Source: Locusta migratoria (lineage: Eukaryota > Arthropoda > Insecta > Orthoptera > Acrididae). Taken from it: a stretch of 64,000 bases of DNA. Below the pieces are notes generated by a model. The model searched no databases, was not told the origin of the DNA, and was given only the letters and a program-made list of their open reading frames with translations. The stretch lies in the NCBI GenBank assembly GCA_026315105.1, contig JAOYRU010000073.1:1-64000 (forward strand), in the 5' to 3' direction. This document shows, one piece after another, positions 59,673-64,000 of the stretch. The stretch's first letter is position 1. Every line of letters starts with the position of its first letter. The position numbers and the translations under genes were made by a program.

Positions 59673-60509
59673 GGTGTGGTGCTGGTTTGTATCTATCTGA
59701 AGTGGTGAGGATGATGTACGACGTTCTACGTATCTATGCTGATTATTCTTATTTTCTGCGTAGAAATTGATACTGTTTTGCACCAATTCAACGTGCGTTC
59801 TACATGTTTGGCATATTTTGTTCGCCGTCTGATACAGTCATGAGGAAAGAAGCATAATTTACGCTATAAACATCTGTATGGTCGAATCGTTTTGTTTATA
59901 GCGAGCGCACGTATTCTTAGCCCTGTGTTTATTGACGTAGATATTCGTTGCAGCAGGCTGACTGTTCGTGCTTCTTCTTGCACTGCTGTGAGATAGAGGC
60001 GAAGTTCATGTTTCAGAAGCAGTATCCACTCGCAATGTGGAGCACATTGTTTTGGAAGTACTGTAAGATCAGTCAGTCATCGTAGTGCTGATGGTAGCTG
60101 CGCTTGTTAGTCCCTCAAGAAACGATCTCAGTTCCACGGTGCACAATTGGCGCAAACAGAGCATTACTTGTATGGACAGTTCGAGGCAGGATACATTCCC
60201 CGCCATTGCTGTAACGAGAGATTCAAATGTGATGTGACACACTTGGCTGCTGGATGGTGAATTGATTTGTTCTTCGAGGAGAAAAACTTGCCTATCGAGC
60301 AACCCTCAACAAGTAGCTTAAGAGATCATGTATGATTTTGCTACATTGGTGTATAATATCTTGAAGACGTTAAGTTTTCCACGAATGTAGTTGCATGTGT
60401 AACGTAAAGAAAGGCTTTGGATATAACTGTTTTTGTCATTTGAACACGGTAGCGGTCATACCATGTTCCAATGCCTTTGTTGCAGTTCGTACTCATTTTT
60501 AAAAACTGC
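59673..60509. other. Spacer, copy 16
   Basis: As copy 12; inverted repeat 59862-59903. Confidence 0.7.
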
Positions 60510-60582
60510 CGTCCCTTGTGGGGATCGAACCCACGACCTTTGGATTAGAAGTCCAACGCGCTCTCCTCTGCGCCAAAGGGAC
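60510..60582 (-). tRNA. tRNA-Arg(TCT)-like paralog, number 17
   Basis: Same as number 13, all stems paired. Confidence 0.88.
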
Positions 60583-60766
60583 GATTTATACTTCTCTCTC
60601 AGCTGATATGTTGGGACTCCTTTATAAAGAGGTTTTTCCCGAGCGTCAGCGAGCGTCAGTCGAGCTAAGTCGGCCAAGTCGGCTTAACACAGTAGAAACG
60701 TCATTATTTTTGTTTGTTTATTTCTGTGTGTAGTATGAATGATTTTGTACCATTGTGTAAAACGTG

Positions 60767-63354
60767 TACCTCTGGCGGGACTCGAACCGGCAATCCCCGG
60801 TTTAGGAGACCGATGCCTTATCCATTTTTTTTCTATGTCTAAAAACCTTGACAAAATATCACTCATTGTATGCAATCAATCTTCCAACATGTCTTCTTCA
60901 AACATATCCATGTCATCAAAGAAAATATTAGAGTCCATGTCCATAAAGTAATCATCTGTATCTTGGTATAAATCTAACTTTGATTTTTTCTCATCATCAT
61001 CAGAGTCTTCTCCAATAGCTGTCCACCATTTTCTCTTCACCCCCTCTCCAGAATATATGGCTGAGTCCAACAAATCTAAAGACTCTGCTATCCTCTTATT
61101 GAATGTATCTTTTATCTGCACTTCAAACTCAGGATCCCGTACAATGTCTAACTTCTCACCAAATAAAAAAAAATGAGTATTCTTTCCCAATGCCTATTGA
61201 ATCCCGTACATCTTCTAGATGTTTTATGCTCACAGTTTTTAATTTTTTATCATGGTTGTGAGGCAATATTTTATACCCGTACAGAAATCTTGATATGGTG
61301 TCTTCCATAGTCATTATTGGATCACCGCTCATGATAGGGATCCCGTTCAGCTTATAACAGCTGTTTTCTTCGTCATAGGCAAATATTCCAGAGGACGCAA
61401 ACAAATTAATTTCCCATTCCCCTACTCTAAATGTTGCAGAATGCGGTGAGGATGTTAGTGGGTCTGCATTCACAAAAACATAAAGGAAGGCCATGTACTC
61501 TGCATTCCATCTCCCTTCACTTATCACTTTGCTCATTATGTACCTTGCTGTTTTCGAGATTGACCTATATTGGGCATGGTGTCTTCTGAAAAAGTCATTT
61601 TTCCATGTAAAATTACCTTTCTTAATGACACTTTTTAACTCGTCTTTTCTCTCCAGAAAATAGTATATTCTTTGTCTCAACATTCTCTCGAAATCAAAAA
61701 AGTTGAGCATTAAGGCGTTAGTACAAACAACAGATTTGGGCAATCTCTTTGTATCCTTTTCATTTATTTCATATTTAATTTGTAAACTGGTCCCTTCTGG
61801 CTGTATATTTAAGTTACCATCCAAATTTGCCCTTGTCTCATAAGTTCTTGTATATTCCGTGACTTTGGCAATCTCTGCTTTTCCCAGTCGGAAATCTGAT
61901 TTTGGGTTCCTCAGCTTCTTTATGTATTCCTCCTCTTTTACACCTAATATCTCCCAAGGTCTCCTTTTTGTTCTCTCCTGGATTTGCCTTTCCATATCCG
62001 CAAGTTCAGATGCCCTTGTTCTCCCTCCTCCATGTCTAATGAATGCTGCAATTATCGATAACAGGTATGAGAAGCTTACATTATTGATGAAGTTGCAAGT
62101 CATTCCTATGATCACGTCACCATCTCGTGTAAAGCTTCCTCTCATATCATCCATTATAAAGTTATATTGCTCTTCTCCTATTGTGTTTGTGAACTTGAGA
62201 CCTACTGAATTTTCATACTCTTTCCTTATTGTGTTGAAAGGGTGAGCGCACAATGTTAATCCCTTATACCCAAATTCTAAGCAGATTGACATCCCCATAG
62301 CTGCTCCCAGCCACTTTATATACTTATTGGTTCTCCATATTTCCAACATACTTAAGAGAGGAGTCCCTTCGATTGTAGTCGACGATATCACCTTTCTTAT
62401 GTCATCCAAGCCATTATTATTTATCCTAGCTTGAAATATTAAGTTTTTTGTGAACATTTCCATTAGTTTGATTGAAGAAGAGGACGGTTTGTCCCCCAAC
62501 ATCTTCATATTTACTAAGTGAAGATTATCGTGGATGATTGCATGTTTCATAGGTATCATTCTGCCTGTCATATTGGAGGTTATAGAAAGAGTTCTCAACC
62601 TTTTGTCCATGGAATTTAAAAGAATTCTTGTTTGAGTCGGCAATAGCATTTTGCTGTCTAATGTAAGGTCGATTATGTTTTTTATTTGAACCCTATACCT
62701 TGGTGATATTGTTTTATCTGGTATTGTCAAATGTGGAAATAATGCCTCTTTCACCAAAGGAACCCTTAAAGTGGGAGGGATATCATATGGAGTCTCTCTA
62801 GTAGGAACAGTTTCCCTTTTCAACTCAGGTGGCCCGAAGCTAATTCTACTATGTTCCCAATCAATAGAGTAATACTCACTCACTTGATGACTTGGTTCTC
62901 TCTGTAAAATGTTTATTACTGCTATTTCATGCTCTTGAGGTTTTTCAACCCTTGTGATCCACCAATCCAAAGCCTCCTTTTTACATACGACTCTACCATG
63001 GTATCTTGTGTCTTCCTTTTGAGCCCGATTACTTTGTGCCATTAGGTGAGATGGGATTCCGAATTTCCTAGCCCTTTGATAATGTATGGCCAAAGGGTAT
63101 TTTGTACTCAAAACACTAATTGTGTTAGCAACTGGATTTGGACATTCCTTGTTTCTGGCATTATTCTCAAGCATTCTCATATTTGATACGTTATAGTTCC
63201 GCAAGATACCCATACTTTGTTCTGAGAGGCCAAGAATCTTTTTTTACGTTAGATAATAGAATTTTCTTTCTAAGAATAGCTTCATTGTCTTCTGTGGGGG
63301 TCACTCATTTTCAAAAATCGGACTTGTTCCTACTATCCATTAGGCCACAGAGGC
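60767..63354 (-). pseudogene. tRNA-Arg(CCT) split by PB2, copy 17
   Basis: 5' part 63334-63354, 3' part 60767-60824. Confidence 0.88.
60876..63308 (-). pseudogene. PB2-like pseudogene, copy 17
   Basis: Open main frame 61156-63213 with Met43Ile, Tyr201Ser, Ser312Leu, Glu315Gly, Gln616Glu and Ile636Met. The C-terminal frame (60876-61190) has a private Phe-to-Leu change near its start. Confidence 0.85.
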
Positions 63355-63368
63355 GGCGCAAAAATTGC

Positions 63369-63441
63369 CGTCCCTTGTGGGGATCGAACCCACGACCTTT
63401 GGATTAGAAGTCCAACGCGCTATCCGCTGCGCCAAAGGGAC
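63369..63441 (-). tRNA. tRNA-Arg(TCT), copy 17
   Basis: Canonical G1 and flank, as in copies 1-8, although copies 12-16 beside it are all variant. Confidence 0.96.
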
Positions 63442-64000
63442 GGTGTGTTGCTGGTTTCTATCTATCTGAAGTGGTGAGGATGATGTACGACGTTCTACGT
63501 ATCTATGCTGATTATTCTTATTTTCTGCGTAGAAATTGATACTGTTTTGCACCAATTCAACGTGCGTTCTACATGTTTGGCATATTTTGTTCGCCGTCTG
63601 ATACAGTCATGAGGAAAGAAGCATAATTTACGCTATAAACATCTGTATGGTCGAATCGTTTTGTTTATAGCGAGCGCACGTATTCTTAGCCCTGTGTTTA
63701 TTGACGTAGATATTCGTTGCAGCAGGCTGACTGTTCGTGCTTCTTCCTGCACTGCTGTGAGATAGAGGCGAAGTTCATGTTTCAGAAGCAGTATCCACTC
63801 GCAATGTGGAGCACATTGTTTTGGAAGTACTGTAAGATCAGTCAGTCATCGTAGTGCTGATGGTAGCTGCGCTTGTTAGTCCCTCAAGAAACGATCTCAG
63901 TTCCACGGTGCACAATTGGCGCAAACAGAGCATTACTTGTATGGACAGTTCGAGGCAGGATACATTCCCCGCCATTGCTGTAACGAGAGATTCAAATGTG
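63442..64000. other. Spacer, copy 17 (cut by window end)
   Basis: First 559 bp of the spacer; inverted repeat 63631-63672. No sign that the array ends here. Confidence 0.7.

Larger units (their letters stand above)
1..64000. repeat. Tandem array of 3.77 kb tRNA-Arg/PB2 units
   Basis: The same block recurs head to tail with no other sequence between copies. Spacing between equivalent PB2 stop codons is 3,768-3,769 bp for copies 1-4 and 9-10, 3,483 bp for the units carrying the deleted PB2, and 3,769-3,775 bp for the later copies. Copies differ by scattered single-base changes and a few indels, so they are highly similar but not identical. All copies share one orientation. The array continues past both window edges. 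This is the structure of a macrosatellite or amplified tRNA cluster; unequal crossing over and gene conversion are the likely maintenance processes (inference). Confidence 0.98.

Noticed and set aside
1..64000. CRISPR array or bacterial mobile island
   Set aside because: Units are kilobases long with eukaryotic Pol III tRNA genes; no short repeat-spacer pattern or cas-like genes.

Overview
The window is eukaryotic DNA made entirely of one head-to-tail tandem array. The repeat unit is about 3.77 kb (3.48 kb in a deleted form). It is present as 17 whole copies, with a partial copy at each edge, so no array boundary is visible. The internal Pol III promoters and T-run terminators of the tRNA genes, and a degraded copy of an animal-virus-type gene, point to an animal genome. 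An arthropod is the best guess, but that is inference.

Every unit, read on the minus strand, holds the same parts: (1) an intact-looking tRNA-Arg(TCT); (2) 14 bp further on, a tRNA-Arg(CCT) gene split in its D-loop by a 2.5 kb insert; (3) a second tRNA-Arg(TCT)-like paralog 184 bp beyond the split gene; (4) an 837 bp spacer with no recognisable gene and a conserved 10 bp inverted repeat. The insert is a near full-length, frameshifted copy of an orthomyxovirus-like PB2 polymerase gene. It has a short 5' leader and a 3' UTR ending in a run of A. An 8 bp target-site duplication lies on both sides. This is what is expected when a polyadenylated viral mRNA is reverse-transcribed and inserted by LINE-type machinery. 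Because every copy shares the same insertion point and duplication, the insertion came before the amplification.

Region by region: copy 0 (1-649) is partial and full of small indels. Copies 1-3 (about 1.9-12 kb) are 3,768-3,769 bp units. Copies 4-8 (about 13.2-29.4 kb) all carry the same 286 bp deletion in PB2. Copies 9-10 (30.6-37 kb) are full length again; copy 10 has a nonsense mutation. Copies 11-17 (38.1-63.4 kb) form a second subfamily marked by shared substitutions. A long PB2 reading frame of 685-687 codons remains open in 9 of 17 copies (1, 2, 3, 9, 12, 14-17). The last ~90 codons sit in another frame because of a T homopolymer, except in copy 11, where the run length puts them in frame.

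No rRNA, CRISPR, transposase or reverse transcriptase is seen. The window supplies up to 35 tRNA-Arg(TCT) or TCT-like genes plus 17 interrupted tRNA-Arg(CCT) genes. Whether the PB2 sequence is used, for example as a small-RNA source, cannot be told from sequence alone.
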